A stretch of DNA of 64,000 bases from Ehretia macrophylla. Its lineage: Eukaryota > Streptophyta > Magnoliopsida > Boraginales > Ehretiaceae. Each line of letters begins with the position of its first letter. Position 1 is the stretch's first letter. Shown piece by piece: positions 47,756 through 59,138 of this stretch. The notes below the pieces were generated by a model. That model did not search any database and was not told the origin of the DNA. It saw only the letters and a list, made by a program, of their open reading frames with translations. Made by a program: the position numbers and the translations under genes. Location: contig CM075768.1 in assembly GCA_037974665.1 (NCBI GenBank), forward strand, positions 60,530,316 to 60,594,315, given 5' to 3'.

Positions 47756-49423
47756 CGCCTGAAGTAAACCTGTTGGTCATTGATGTTCCGCTTTGACTCT
47801 CTGGCAAGTCAAATACCGTGCCACGAACTCCGCAATCTCTCTCTTCATGTTATTCCACCAATAGTGTTGCTTCAAATTTCGGTACATCTTTGTTCCACCG
47901 GGGTGAATAGTGTATCTTGAATTATGGGATTCTTCAAGAATCTTCTTTTTCAGCTCTGGTTCATTAGGAACACAAATCCGATTCCTAAACCTCCAAATAC
48001 CATCATCATGAAACTTGAAATCTGCGTTGCTTTCTTTGATCTTCTGAAATTGTTGGTCCTTCTGTTGAGCCTCTCGTAACTCGGACAACAAGGTCGATTG
48101 AACTTGTGTAGTGGCAAAAAGTAACCCTTTTTGAGTCAATTGTGGTTTCCACAAAAATGCTTCCTCCAACAACTCTTGCACCTTAACTTCCAGTTTTGCC
48201 ATGCTCGCTTTCCTACTTAAGGCATCTGCAACTACATTTGCTTTACCGGGCACATAATTGATTGTGCAGTTATAATCATTCAAAAGCTCCATCTACCGCC
48301 TTTGCCTCATATTCAACTCCTTTTGAGTGAACAAGTATTTCAAGCTCTTGTGATCAGTAAATACCTCAAACTTGTTATCCCACAGATAATGCCTCCATTT
48401 CTTGAGTGGAAACACAATAGCCGCTAATTCCAAATCATGTGTCGGGTAGTTCAATTCATATGGCTTCGGTTTCCTAGAGGCATACGCAATCACTCTACCA
48501 TTTTGCATCAACACACAACCCAATCCTTCCTTCGAAGCATCGCTATAGATTACAAAACCTTGACTCCCTTCAGGCAATGCAAGAACAGGTGCGGTAGTCA
48601 ATCTTGTCTTCAACTCTTGAAAGCTGTTATCACACTTATCATCCCACACGAACTTTGTTTTCTTTTGAGTGAGTTTTGTAAGCGGTCCTGCAATCTTAGA
48701 GAAATCTTTCAAGAATCTCCGATAATAGCTGGCTAGACCAAGAAAACTCTGAACCTCCATAACGTTTTCCAATTTTTTCCAGGACATCACTGCTTCTATC
48801 TTTGTTGGATCCACCGCTATTCCCTCTTGGGATATGATATGCCCCAAAAATGCAATCTGCTGCAACCAAAATTTACACTTGCTAAACTTTGCATACAATT
48901 GATGCTCTCGAAGTTTCTGCAGTACCAACTGCAGATGTTGTTCATGCTCCGCCTCAGATTTTGAGTATACCAATAAATCATCAATGAAGATCACCACAAA
49001 TTGGTCCAAGTAAGTTTGAAACACCCTGTGCATCAAGTCCATAAAAGCTGCAGGGGCATTAGTTAGTCCAAATGGCATCACCACATATTCATAATGCCCA
49101 TATCTCGTCCTGAAAGCCGTTTTAGGCACATCCTCCTTTTTGATCCGTAACTGATAGTATCCTTGCCTCAAGTCGAGTTTTGAATACACTTTGGCTCCTT
49201 GAAGTTGATCAAATAGCTCATCGATCAGTGAAAGTGGGTATTTATTCTTGATAGTCACTTGGTTCAATCCTCGATAATCGATGCATAGCCTCAACGTTCC
49301 GTCTTTCTTCTTTACAAATAGAACTGGTACACCCTACGTAGAAGAACTCGGTTGAACAAACCCTTTCTTCAACAATCCTTGCAATTGGTCCTTCAATTCT
49401 TGTAGCTCGGCTGGTGCCATACA
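47756..49423 (-). pseudogene. pol: E3 reverse transcriptase, RNase H and integrase zinc region
   Basis: RT is open from 49294 to 48296 and carries [16 protein letters not shown] and FIDDLLVYS. RNase H follows with [10 protein letters not shown] and [13 protein letters not shown] at 48293-48295 replaces the Trp of the RRWMELL-type motif. The segment 48292-47777 has [17 protein letters not shown] and the integrase zinc region ([11 protein letters not shown], then a mutated YLTCQ site). TGA lies just after AEHQ, where Arg (CGA) is expected. Upstream, TAG at 49334-49336 replaces the Trp of the PWG motif. One reading frame is kept throughout this stretch. It would copy the RNA and remove it; it is inactive here. 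Confidence 0.9.
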
Positions 49424-50100
49424 TTAGAGAGCTTTAGATATCGGCTGGGTGCCAGGTAGTAACTCTATAATGAACTCGATCTCCCGATTTGGGGGTAAAC
49501 CGGGAAATTCTTCTGGAAACACATCCGCATAGTCTTTGATCACAGGCATTTCCTCCAACTTAGCTTTATCCGATGGCTTGTTGATGAGGTAAGCTAAGTA
49601 TCCGCTACACCCTTTTCTCAAGGACTTCACTGCTTTCGTAGATGAAATGATAGAACTCCCGGTGAAATCTCTTCGACCTACTAGCTCCAGTATTGGTTGA
49701 CCAGGTACCCGGAATGTTATAATCTTCGTCCGGAAATCTAGTTGGACATGATGTTTTGCCAACCAGTCCATCCCTAAAATGACCTCATAGTCTCGAAAAG
49801 GTAATACAATAAGATTGGCAGAGAATTCCCTATCCTTAATTTGGATTTTACATGCTTTACAAGATGAGCTAGTAACAAGTTTAGAACCCATTAGAGTACC
49901 AACTTCTACTTCGTATGGCAAACATACAACTTTTAGTTTCACACGTTCCACACATAAGGGAGTAATAAATGAATGAGTAGCACCCGGGTCAATTAGCACC
50001 CTAACAGGTTGATTCAGTATGAAGAATGTACCTTCAACAACAGCGGTCTCATCTGGAAGCTCCTCCCACTCAATAGCATAAGCTCGAGCCTGAACTCTAG
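49424..50100 (-). pseudogene. pro: E3 aspartic protease
   Basis: The frame from 49999 to 49424 encodes an aspartic protease that would mature the polyprotein. LIDPGATHSFI (codons from about 49996) has D-P-G in place of D-S/T-G, as in E2 but unlike E1. ILGMDWLAKHHVQLD follows near 49800-49760. The linker PEEFPGLPPNREIEFIIELL leads toward RT. A TAA stop lies just after ISKAL near 49430, where relatives have a Tyr-Arg pair. The frame is shared with gag upstream. Confidence 0.85.
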
Positions 50101-50134
50101 GAACTGGAGTCTTGCCTCTACCAGCTAGTTTACC

Positions 50135-51175
50135 CTAATTCTGTCCTGCTAGCCATTTAGGGCAATCCTTTATCTGATGCTGATCACTGCCACATCTCAC
50201 ACATCGTCCTAACTTCTTCCAGCACTGGGCCTTGGTATGACCCTTCTTGCCACAGTAAGAACAGTTGACAGACTGAGTAACAGGTGAACTACCTGTGGAT
50301 CCGCGGGTAGAAGAGGTTGATGGCGCTTTCGTCAGGCCACGGTTATTCACTGGTCTGTTCTGGCTCTGGCCCTGACTACGACTCTGGAATTTCCTCTATT
50401 GACCTGAAGGCTGGTATAGTTTCTTGTTCGACTGACTCGAACCGGCTCTATCAAGTTTCCTCTTCTCAACTCGAGAGGCAACAACAAAGGGAGCAGAATA
50501 GGTATCGAAGTCATGAGAAGCCAACTGGTCCTGAATCTCTGGCCTCAATCCAGTCGTAAATTTCCATATCTTCGCCTTCGGAGTACTAACCATATATTGA
50601 GCATAACGGGACAGTCAGTCAAAACGAGCCTCGTACTAGGCCCCCATCATGTTACCTTGGGTCAAGTGCATGAACTCCTCAATCTGCCTCTGCCTGGAAA
50701 TTGCAGGTACATATTTCTCCTTAAATGCCTTAACGAAATTACCCCACAAGTGAGGTGTCTGATCAGTTTCCCACAGTGCCTCCACAGTGTGCCACCAATG
50801 TTCAACATCCCCGTGAAATAGAAACACGACAAACTCCACCTTCTCTTCATCCGTATAATCAAGTGGCCTAAAAATTTTCTCGATCTCGGACAACCAAGCC
50901 TCTGCTTTCTCATCATCAGCTTCCCCATGGAATTTGGACGAGCGAAAGTCAAGAAACTCCCTCATTCTGCTATGTCTCCCATGGTTGTCATCATTCCTGT
51001 TGTTGTTGTTGTTGTTGGCCTCACGTGCATCTTGGCACTCCATCACTTGTGATACGCAATCCATGGCATTTGCCATCATGTTAAACATAGCTATACCGGG
51101 ATTAGTTTGATAGGTATCTCCGGTCTCTTGGGGTTCACCACTCCTATTAGTAGTGCGGGTACTAGGGCCAGCCAT
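50135..51175 (-). pseudogene. gag: E3 gag, broken by stops
   Basis: Gag starts at the ATG at 51175 (MAGPSTRTTNRSG), 222 bases inside the primer site. An Asn-rich run sits near 50995-51020. The capsid domain (EIEKIFRPLDYTDEEKVEF, HWWHTVEALWETD, FKEKYVPAISRQRQIEEFM) follows. In-frame stops are TAG at 50636-50638 (CAG expected before YEARF), TGA at 50615-50617 (CGA expected in FDRLSRY), TAG at 50396-50398 and TAG at 50135-50137. Two intact zinc knuckles (CSYCGKKGHTKAQC and CVRCGSDQHQIKDC) lie at about 50270-50160. All pieces share one frame, so only stops, not shifts, break this gene. It would encode the particle and RNA-binding protein. Confidence 0.9.
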
Positions 51176-51396
51176 CTATAGGCACAGATTACGATGCACA
51201 ATTTATTGAAATACGATAAACAGGAATTTTAATGCAACATAATTCGAGAAACAATTAAGACATGTTAATCACTTAAGCACATAAAACATAGAAGGCACAT
51301 TTAACATTATCACACAATAACATATAGACAAGTCATCCTAATTATCTTAGGGCTCTATCCATGGTTCGAGAGTTAAACCCGGCTTAAGCAATCTAA

Positions 51397-51408
51397 GCTC
51401 TGATACCA
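51397..51408 (-). other. E3 primer binding site (initiator tRNA-Met)
   Basis: The reverse complement is TGGTATCAGAGC. It lies 17 bases inside the 5' LTR edge at 51426, with a CTTGTAAGTAAAAGAA-type spacer. Confidence 0.9.
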
Positions 51409-51425
51409 TTCTTTTACTTACAAGG

Positions 51426-54400
51426 TGTCACGCCCCAACCCGGCCTATAAGGTTAGACTAGGGTGTGATCTAAATATTCAAGTCATATCACATACTTAAC
51501 CATTTATGAAGATTTAACACTTAATGTTTCAGCCTAAACTCCAAAATTTCCCAGAAAACTGGCAGCATAACGGCTATAATTGGTCTCTTTGGTTTGACCT
51601 AATTCTCTAAACGCTTCAAATTTTCCAATTCTCAATCTCATTTCTAACTAAGATTACTATTTACCATCAATTGAAATGCCTACTGGTTATCTTGATGTCT
51701 TGTTTGATTAATAACCTAGCATGATACTATGTCTCGTTTGTTTGTTTATCCTCGTTACAAAAGTACCTGTTGATCTTAGCTTAACAACGAGTACCTGCTT
51801 AAGATTTGGTTGGTTCATTTTACTTAGCCCTTACCTAATACTTTGTAATCCTATTATAGATACTAGCAGTAATAATAGCAAAATGACCATAGTAGTGTTT
51901 GTCTAGTTCATATCAGTACAAACCAAAATTAGACCCCAAATTACAATAGGGGTCTTTTACATCACAAACCACAAGCAACGTAAAAGAAATAGTCTTCAAG
52001 TAGAATAGTGTTCACAAATAGCCATAATCACGCAAAGCACATAGGACAAGCAATCACTCCAAGGAATCATTGTTAGGCAAGTCGTCCTCAGGTACCTGTT
52101 CTTGATCTTCTTCACCTGAGATGATAAAAGAGGGTGAGTCCTTATGAACTCAGCGAGGGGGAAAGAGAAATAGGTTTTGAAACTCATTTTCCGGTTCAAC
52201 TTATGAAAATCCTTTTGCAAGCATGAATATAACACAATTAAGTACATAACAATAATTTAAAGTAAAGGATCACAATTACCCGTCTTTCCTCCCTGAGGTC
52301 CTCTAGGAACCAAGTGAGAGTACTTATACACATAGTAAAAAGGATACGGTGAGCTTTTGCTCTCAGTTCATTTCCAGTATCAGTTGTTGCGGCCGACTTC
52401 AAATCATCCCCTTATCACGCCAAGTGGGTGTATTCCGGATGTACCCCAAAAACCTACGACCCAACTCTCCGAGGAAGTCTAGCCCCCAAGCGAAAGAGGG
52501 AATTGGACAATGGTAGTCACGGTTGTACCGGCAAGCCCGATGCCGCCCAGTGTGCGTGAACGCTACCACGCCAGAATGAAAGGTTGCAACCTTATATGTA
52601 ATGCACATTTATGACATTTAATAAATCACATTAGGAGGACAACGAATTAGGTTGCCTCCGGACAGTCATAAGATTGCACATTGACAAGTAAACAAGCGAG
52701 ACACAATAAGACAAGTAATTTCACTTGAAAGGCATATGGAGTTATATGAACATTAAACGGGCAGCCATGTACGCACATAAATCAAGTCATATAACTCAAT
52801 TCAAAGTCCACGTAGTCAAATAATAAGAGTATTCAACATGCAACAACATCTACGTGGGTTCAGATACAAGAAAGGCTTATTTGTCAACATGCAATGATCA
52901 AAATCACATTTAGGGTTATAAGGGAAACTACGGGCAGCCTACTAAACGTATAATTACACACAATATCCAAAGGATCAACACTTAGCAAGTTTACCTAGTC
53001 ACTAGGGTTTCCACTTCGTGCTTACCCGTGCAATTAAGCCCAAAGTCAACTCAAAATCAATCTCAAGCCATGCATCAATTAATTCAAACATCCCCAAGTA
53101 TTCAAAACAGTCCACACAACATCCCAATTCCACAATCCCAAGCATTTAATACCACAAGAGAAGCTACAAAAATTTTTCTAAGCATATAACTAGGTGAAAC
53201 CCTCACTGCAATAGGCTGTTTTCTCACAATCATTAAGATAATAAAACAATCTCCAATTCCAGTACATAAGATGTCAAATTAAATCTTAAGAAGTGAACTA
53301 AAATCAGAAACAAACTTTGCATCATTTGGAGTTCGGAATCAATAGTTATAGCCAAAACAGTGGGATTGCACAAAACTGTTCGGATTTGCACACATTTCAA
53401 TACTTGTCGTTTTTGAGGTCCTTAGGGTCAGATTTAACCTTAGTCCATTTCTGACAAAAATGTCCAGAACTGAAAAATCTAGCAGCTAACCAAATTTCAT
53501 TCATTTTTGACATCATTTACTAAGCCAAAACAGGTTAGTTCTACAAGGTCAGTGCATTTGACAAAACCTGCTTCATTTTTTCCAGACTTCCAGATTTGGA
53601 CACATTTTAATGATTTTCCATTTTGAGGTCCTTAAAGTCAAAATTAGCTTTGACCTATTTCTACGAAAAATGTTCAAAACTGGAAAAAATAGTTACCTAC
53701 CAATTTTCATACATTTTAAACATCATTGTCCTAGCCAAACTCATCTCGCAACAACAAGACAGAAAGCTGTCACCAAACCCAATTTCATCTATCATCACCT
53801 TCAAGCCAAAATCTTGCCATGCATGGTTGTAAAAGCTTGTAAACACACATATATCTCAAGTACAGAAGCAAAGACAAACATTTAAGAGCATGCATGTGGA
53901 TTTTTGAAGGATTTTCAAAATGTTTTAGCCCTCACCTTAGCAAATCAACAAGGAGATGCACAAAACTTTGATGAAGCACAAATTTCTTCTTCTTCCTTGA
54001 TTAGCCGAGACTCCAACTCAATTTTCTCTATTTTTCCTAGCTTAGTGGCCAAGTTCTTAGTAGGTGCATGTGGTTAGAACAAGAAGAAAAGAAATGGAAG
54101 CTAGTAAACTCACCAAGGCCGAAATGGTGACTCAATGAGCTTGCATGTGTGATTCTTGCAACTTAGCTAGCTTGGTCGAGTTTCTTTGCTTGTTGCTTGC
54201 CTTGATGCACCATGGAATGATGAAGATGAGCTATGGTAAGATGAAACTCATCCAAGGCCGAGAGAGAGAGAGAGAAGAATGAGAGGGAGAGAGAGAAATG
54301 TGAGGAGAATGAGAGAAAATGACAAAGAATGAAGGCCTTGCAATTGATGAAGCATGTTCGGCCTTGGGCATACCAAAAAATAAGATTTTTGTCTTCAATA

Positions 54401-55017
54401 AGCTTGAATTTTGAATCACCTAGCATGGGCAAGGAGCATCTTGTCGAGATTGATGGAGTTTTGAGGAGTTTTGAGCTAATTTTTTATGCAATTGTGTCAT
54501 TAGTTGTCATAGAATGTCTAGGATTGTTAATAAATTATGCAATGCTAGTTCAAATACACATAGTGGTCGGCCAAGGCTAGCTTAAATTCTGAATTTTTGT
54601 CATCTTTTGAGCATTATTTAATTTTGTGTTGGAAGTGCAAAAGAATAAGGAATAAAGAATAAGGAATGTCTAGCTTTTTGTGAGATTTTGTCTTCTAGTG
54701 GGTTGAATTAGTAATTTAATAATAGTTAGTGAAATTTGTACGATTAATTAATAACCTAGTACTTCGTGTAAGCTTCTTTCTTGATAAGCGTGAGGGCACA
54801 CTTTTCTAGGTCTAGGGCACGCACTATGAGATAGGACACGAACTACGAGACGAACTCACATTTTTCAAGTAAATGTACGCAACCCTAAATGAATGCACGT
54901 AATTCAATGCATGGCACACAAAATGAACACAATTCTTAAACCTAGGTCAAGGCACGCAAATCTAGATTAGGGCACACGAAACAAGGTATCACATGCAAAT
55001 CAAGGTTGGGCCTCACA
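51426..55017 (-). repeat. E3 5' LTR
   Basis: It is 3592 bp, TGTCACGCCCC to GGGCCTCACA on the plus strand, and pairs with 40347-43937 along its full length. It includes the GA-rich tract near 54260 and the 210-bp internal duplication (53383 and 53593). It is followed directly by TAACT and satellite. Confidence 0.94.
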
Positions 55018-56712
55018 TAACTCCTTACGGTTCAAAAGTTATGGGCCTCGGAGCGATGGAGACCTGGTCCCAAGCCCCACGCCCTCGGTTTACGGGCCCA
55101 GCCTTTATGTGAAGCGAAGTTGTCTTGCCTAAGGTGCCGTGGGATTCAGTAATAGAAATGTGATGGATTAGGTCGTCCTTTTCGCGGCTCACGACGTATG
55201 ATCCGGGACAGAAAAATAGCGTAAAAGAAGAAAAGTATCCCGAAACTAATAAAAACGTTCAATTTTGGGCTCCCAAAATAGGCGTAGCCAAGCAAGCTTG
55301 CTGACCCCGTCGTAGAGCTCTCGGAGAGCTTTCCAGCGGTATGCTGTGCGCGACGTAACTCTTTACAGATCAAAAGTTATGGGCACTGGAGCGACGGAGA
55401 CTTGGTCCCAAGCCCTACGCTCGCGGTTAGCGGGCCTAGCCTCTACGTGAAGCGAAGTTGTCTTGCCTAAGGTGCCGCGGAATTCGATAATAATTAGGTT
55501 GTCGTCCTTTTTGCGGCTCACGACGTACGATCCGGGATGGAAAGACAGTGCAAAAGAAGAAAAGTGTTTTGAAACTGATGAAAATATTTGATTTTGGGCT
55601 CCAAAAATTCGCGCAGTTGAGTAGGCTTGTTGTCCCTGTCGTAGACCTCTCAGAGAGCTTTCCAACGGTATGTTGTGCACCGCGTAACTCCTTACGGATC
55701 AAAAGTTATGGGGACCGGAACGACGTAGACCAGGTCCCAAGCCCCACGCCCTGGGTTTGCAGGCCCAGCCTCTACGTCAAGCGAAGTTGTCTTGCCCAAT
55801 GTGCCGTGGGATTCGATAATAGAAATGTGATGGATTAGGTTGTCATCCTTTTCGGGGCTCACGACGTACGATCCGGGAAGGAAAAATAGCACAAAAGAAG
55901 AAAAGTGTCCCAAAATTGATGAAAATGTTTGATTTTGGGCTTCGATAATAGGCGCAGCAAAGCCAGCTTGCTGTCCCCGTCGTAGAGCTCTCGGAGAGCT
56001 TTCCTACGGTATGCTGTGTGCCGCGTAACTCCTTACGGATCAAAAGTTATGGGCAAAGGAGCGACGGAGACCTGGTCCCAAGCCCCACGCCCTCAGTTTG
56101 CAGGCCCAACCTCTACGTGAAGTGAAGTTGTCATGCCCAAGGTGTCATGAGATTCGGTAATAGAAATGTGATGGATTAGGTTGTCATCCTTTTCGTGGCT
56201 GACGACGTACGATCCGGGATGAAAAAATAGCGTAAATGAAGAAAAGTGTTTCGAAATTGATGAAAACGTTTGATTTTGGGGTCTGAAAATAGGCGCAACT
56301 GAGCATGCTTGTTGTCCCCGTCGTAGAGCTCTCGGAGAGCTTTCCAACGGTATGCTGTGCGTCGTGTAACTCCTTACAGATCAAAAGTTATGGGCACCGG
56401 AGCGACGGAGACCTGGTCCCAAGCCCCACGCCCTCGTTTTGCGGGCCAAGCCTCTACGTGAAGCCATGTTGTCTTGCCTAAGGTGCCGTGGGATGCGGTA
56501 ATAAAAATGTGATGGATTAGGTTGTCTTCCTCTTCACGGCTCACGACGTACGATCCCGAAAGGAAAAATAGCGCAAAAGAAGAAAAGTGTCACGAAACTG
56601 ATGAAAACGTTCGATTTTGGGCTCCGAAAATGGGCGCAGCCGAGCAGGCTCATTGTCCCTGTCGTAGGGCTCTCGGTGAGCTTTCCAACGGTATGCTATG
56701 CACCGCGTAACT
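55018..56712. repeat. Satellite array, right block (exactly five monomers), starting with the right TAACT duplication
   Basis: The satellite resumes at TAACTCCTTACGG. The TAACT landmark falls at 55018, 55356, 55685, 56026, 56367 and 56708, giving units of 338, 329, 341, 341 and 341 bp. Positions 55018-55022 are the E3 target duplication; 56708-56712 is the predicted left duplication of E4a. The monomer near 55480 is short, missing about 12 bases around ATAATTAGG. The monomers at 56.1-56.7 kb belong to the same classes as the 36-40 kb higher-order unit, so this is the same array. Confidence 0.95.
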
Positions 56713-59138
56713 TGTGAGGCCCGACCTCGATTTATGTGCGATACTTCGTTTCGTATGCCCTAATCTAGATTTGCATGCCTTGACCAAGGTTTGAGAATCG
56801 TGTTTCGTTTTGTGTGTCTTGCATTGAATTATGTGCATACATTTAGGGTTGCGTGCATTTACTTGGAAAATGTGCATTCGTCTCGTAGTTCGTGCCTTAC
56901 CTCATAGTGCGTGCCCAAAACCTAAGAAATCGTGCCCTCACGCTAATCAAGAAAGAATCTTGCACGAAGCACTAAATCATTAATTAATCCTACAAATTCC
57001 ACTAACTAATATTAAATTGTTAATTCAACCCACTAGAAGACAAAATCTCACAAAAAGCTAGACATTCTTTATTCTTTATTCTTTGCATATCCCAAACACA
57101 CAATAAAATAAGCCTTGAACAAGACAAAAAATTCAGATTCTAGCAATGCCTTGGCCGACCACTTGTTGAGCATTTGTGCTTGCTTGCATAATTCAAATTA
57201 ATTCCTAGACATTCTATGACAATTTAATGACACAAAGCAATAAAAAAATGGTTCAAAAACCCTCCTCAAAGCTCCATATTTTCGACACAAGCTCCATGCC
57301 CATACTAGATAATTCAAAATGCTTCTTGAAGACATAAAAGTCTGAAATTTATATGCCCAAGGCCGACACAAGCTCCTTTGCCCAACAAAGCATTTATTTT
57401 CTTTCATTTTCTCTCATTTCCTCTCATTCTTCTCTCTTTCCCTCTCATTCTTCTCTATCTCTCTCGGCCTTGGCTGAGTTTCTACACTCCATAGCTTATC
57501 TTCATCACTCCATGGTTCATCAAGGCATGCAAGAAGCTAGGGAGCTCGACTAAGCAAGCTAGGTTGCAAGAAACTCACATGCAAGCTTATTGAACATCTA
57601 TTTCGGCTTAGGTGAGTTTGCTAGCTTCCATTTCTTTTCTTCTTGTTCTAACCACATGCACCTACTAAGAACTTGGTTACTAAGCTAGGAAATTTGAGAA
57701 AATCGAGTGGTGACTCGGCTAAGCAAGGAAAAGAGTCAATCTTGTGCAACCATCAAGAGTCTTGTGCATCTTCTTGTTGTTTTGCTAAGGTGAGGGCTAA
57801 AACTCCTTGAAAATCTTTCAAAAAACCACATGCATGCCCTTAAATGTATGTCTTTACTTCTGTACTTGAGATATATGTGTGCTCATGAGCTTTTATAAAC
57901 ATGCATGGCAAGATTTTGGGCTAGAATGTGATGATAGATGAAATCGTGCATGTGACAGCTTTTTGTCTTGTTGGTGCGAGATGATTTTGGCTAGGTAAAT
58001 GATTTTTAAAATGTGTGAAAATTGGTAGGTAACTCTTTTTTTCAGTTCTGAACATTTTTCACAGAAATAGGCTAAAGCAAATTTTGATTCTAAGGTCCTC
58101 AAAATGGCTAATCATTAAAATGTGTCCAAATCTGGAAAGTCTGGAAAAATGAAGCAGGTTTTGGCAGATTCACTGACCTTGTAGAACGAACCAGTTTTGA
58201 CTTAGTAAATGACATCCAAAATGCATAAAATTTGGTGTGCTGATATATTTTTCAGTTCTAGAAATTTTTTTCAGAAATGGACTAAGGCTAAATCTGACCA
58301 TAAGGCCCTCAAAAACGACAAGTATTGAAGTGTGTGCAAATCTGGACAGTTTTGTGCAGTCTCACTTTTTTGGCTATAACTATTGAACCCAAACTCCAAA
58401 TGATACGAGGTTTATTTCTGAATTTAGTTCATCCCTTAAGCTTTAATTTGACATCTTATTCACTAGAATTGGAGATTGTTTGCTTATCTTAATGATTGTG
58501 AGAAAACAGTCCATTGCAGTGAGGATGTCACTTAGTGAAATGCTTAGAAAAATTATTGTAGCTTCTCTTGTTGTATTAAATGCTTGAGATTGTGGCATTT
58601 AGATGTTGTGTGGACTGTTCAAATACTTGAGGGTGTTTGAATTAATCGATGCATGGATTGAGTTTAATTTTGAGATGACTTGGGGCTTAATCGCACGGGT
58701 AAGCACGAATTGAAACCCGAGTGACTAGGTAAATTCACTAAGTGTTGATCCTAAGAATATCGTGTTTAATTACATTTTTAGTAGGCTGCTCGTAGTTGCC
58801 CTTGTAGCCCTAAATGTTATTTTGATGTTTACATGTTGACAAGTAGGCCTTTCTTGCACCCGGTCCCACGTAGATGTCGTTGCATATTGAATAATCTTAT
58901 TATTTGATTACGTGAACTTTAAAATGAGTTATATGACTTGATTTACATGCGTTACATGGTTGCCCGTTTAATATTCATATAACACCATGTGCTTTATAAG
59001 TGAAATTGCCTGTCATATCGTGCCTCGCTTGTTTACTTGTCAATGTGCAATCTTATGACTGCTCGGAGGCAACCTCCTTTGTTGTCCTCCTAATGTGATA
59101 TATTACATGTCATAAATGTGCATTGCATACAAGGTTGC
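56713..59138 (+). mobile_element. E4a: LTR of the E3 family, plus strand, interrupted by E4b
   Basis: It starts TGTGAGGCCCGACC, the element-sense start of the E3 LTR, directly after satellite TAACT. It follows the E3 LTR for 2426 bp (of about 3.59 kb), including the 210-bp internal duplication (58121 and 58331). It then stops at AAGGTTGC, where E4b starts. The rest should lie beyond E4b, outside the window. Whether E4a is a solo LTR or a whole element cannot be seen. It is non-coding. Confidence 0.88.

Larger units (their letters stand above)
40347..55017 (-). mobile_element. E3: complete Tekay-like Ty3/gypsy retrotransposon in the satellite
   Basis: E3 is a minus-strand element with LTRs of 3591 and 3592 bp, a primer binding site, gag-pro-pol, a polypurine tract and TAACT duplications. 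It spans 14671 bp including a nested solo LTR (44232-46916), so the original was about 12.0 kb. The satellite resumes in register on both sides. LTR differences by eye are around 4-6% near the ends, mostly transitions, so E3 looks older than E2. Coding frames hold at least nine stops and one frameshift. LTR family: starts TGTGAGGCCCGACC in element sense. Confidence 0.96.
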
